From contig JAFLKN010000043.1 in NCBI GenBank assembly GCA_019163175.1, positions 29,842-93,841 on the forward strand: a DNA stretch of 64,000 bases, read 5' to 3'. Both the position numbers and the translations under genes were made by a program. This document shows, piece after piece, positions 63,482 to 64,000 of the stretch (positions are counted from its first letter, which is position 1; every line of letters starts with the position of its first letter). The notes below the pieces were generated by a model, which worked only from the letters and a program-made list of their open reading frames with translations, ran no database searches and was not told where the DNA came from. The DNA is from Prolixibacteraceae bacterium (GTDB lineage: Bacteria > Bacteroidota > Bacteroidia > Bacteroidales > Prolixibacteraceae).

Positions 63482-64000
63482 TTAAAACTCATTCGCCTCC
63501 ACCACCGGTTTAAAGAATGCTTCCACTTCCTGAAGTGTGGTTTCAGTTTTTGGCACATCGCGAACCACCAACCCTTTCTCGAGGATGATCAGTCGGGTGG
63601 AAACATCGGCAATGTTGTCGAGGGTGTGGTCGGAAATCAGGAAAGTAGTGCCGTTTTCAGCAGCAAAATCCTTGATCAATTTCCGGAGTTTGTATTGTGA
63701 ACTGGGGTCGAGATTGGCGAAAGGTTCGTCTAAAACTACAATTTCGGGTTTACCCATCAAGGCGGCAACAATGCCAACTTTCTTCTGGTTTCCTTTCGAA
63801 AAGTCGCGGATAAACTTCTTTTTACCCAAAATTTCGCCGTTGAAAAAGTCGGTATATTTTTCCAAAAAAGCGTTTGTTTCGGCTTTATTCAGTCTGCGCA
63901 AACCTGCAATAAATCCAAAATATTCTTCGGCAGTGAGGTAGCCAATCAGGAAAGTTTCGTCGATAAACGCGCCGGTAAAGTCTTTCCAGTCTTCCGATTC
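63482..64000 (-). CDS. ABC transporter ATP-binding protein, N-terminus cut by window edge
   Basis: 172 residues visible; the reading frame continues beyond 64000, so the ATG at 63901 is internal. Walker B is EIVVLDEPFANLDP, the signature loop is FSKGNQKKVGI (a variant of LSGGQ), and the H-loop is LISDHTLD. Walker A lies outside the window. Family knowledge: ABC-2-type export ATPase. It is convergent with the permease operon, so it is probably a separate transporter, although it could in principle energise those permeases. Frame verified to the edge. Confidence 0.9.
   Translation of the reverse strand, partial: ESEDWKDFTGAFIDETFLIGYLTAEEYFGFIAGLRRLNKAETNAFLEKYTDFFNGEILGKKKFIRDFSKGNQKKVGIVAALMGKPEIVVLDEPFANLDPSSQYKLRKLIKDFAAENGTTFLISDHTLDNIADVSTRLIILEKGLVVRDVPKTETTLQEVEAFFKPVVEANEF

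Noticed and set aside
63482..63901. Complete small ABC ATPase of 139 residues
   Set aside because: The frame continues without a stop to the right edge and lacks Walker A, so it is the C-terminal part of a longer gene.
1..64000. tRNA, rRNA, insertion sequence or prophage genes
   Set aside because: I looked for cloverleaf-like gene-free segments, transposase motifs and phage structural genes and found none that I could support.

Overview
The window comes from a Bacteroidota chromosome, most likely an anaerobic or facultative polysaccharide degrader of the Bacteroidales/Marinilabiliales type. Evidence: moderate GC, no Shine-Dalgarno tracts, several TAnnTTTG promoter -7 elements, many exported glycosidases (GH20, GH5, GH95, GH74-like), paired DUF2807 proteins, Tat-exported Gfo/Idh/MocA oxidoreductases and a class-I hybrid cluster protein. 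The genus assignment is inference only. I found no tRNA, rRNA, CRISPR array, transposase or prophage.

Layout. 1-2.0 kb: left-truncated acyl-AMP ligase-ACP-acyltransferase fusion (minus). 2.1-5.0 kb: GH20 hexosaminidase and GH5 lipoprotein (minus). 5.1-7.7 kb: PadR regulator with PspC membrane protein, plus a small repeat-bearing exported protein. 8.1-11.7 kb: nitrosative-stress module, hcp and a ferredoxin-like protein divergent from a Crp/Fnr regulator, with a perfect TGTAAC-N4-GTTACA palindrome between them. 11.8-17.0 kb: pgeF, an exported protein of unknown function, two DUF2807 proteins, a CBM9-like protein and a NahK-like kinase. 17.3-21.2 kb: operon of a tetraheme NapC-type cytochrome fused to a SUMF1 domain, a Tat-exported Gfo/Idh/MocA protein and a Tat-exported TIM-barrel protein.

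21.3-31 kb: DUF3352-like/propeller protein, U32 tRNA-hydroxylation-type protein, a second copy of the unknown exported protein, ComB, a MalY-type lyase and GH95. 31.2-38.2 kb: metG, an OmpA-family protein convergent with a collagen-like glycine-rich protein, then trpB2 preceded by a 43-codon leader ORF with a Trp-Asn-Trp segment and a terminator-like hairpin, and a DUF2892 protein. 38.4-46.4 kb: dnaG, a flavin-binding-type protein, an unusual GHSGGG protein, an SDR, a deoxyhypusine-synthase homologue and a DEFD-box helicase. 46.5-56.8 kb: GH74-like protein, AT-rich CotH/LTD protein and a second set of Gfo/Idh/MocA and TIM-barrel genes. 57-64 kb: UPF0114 protein, recX, a TolC-HlyD-permease-permease export operon without an ATPase gene, and a right-truncated ABC ATPase (minus).

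How they fit together. The glycosidases, NahK-like kinase, two Gfo/TIM clusters and CBM9 protein suggest scavenging of glycans and oxidised sugars. Hcp, the ferredoxin and the Crp/Fnr protein form one regulatory unit. The most unusual points are the NapC-SUMF1 fusion beside exported sugar-redox enzymes, the putative Trp attenuator ahead of trpB2, the bacterial deoxyhypusine-synthase homologue, the collagen-like protein with a charged insert, and several families of intergenic palindromes.
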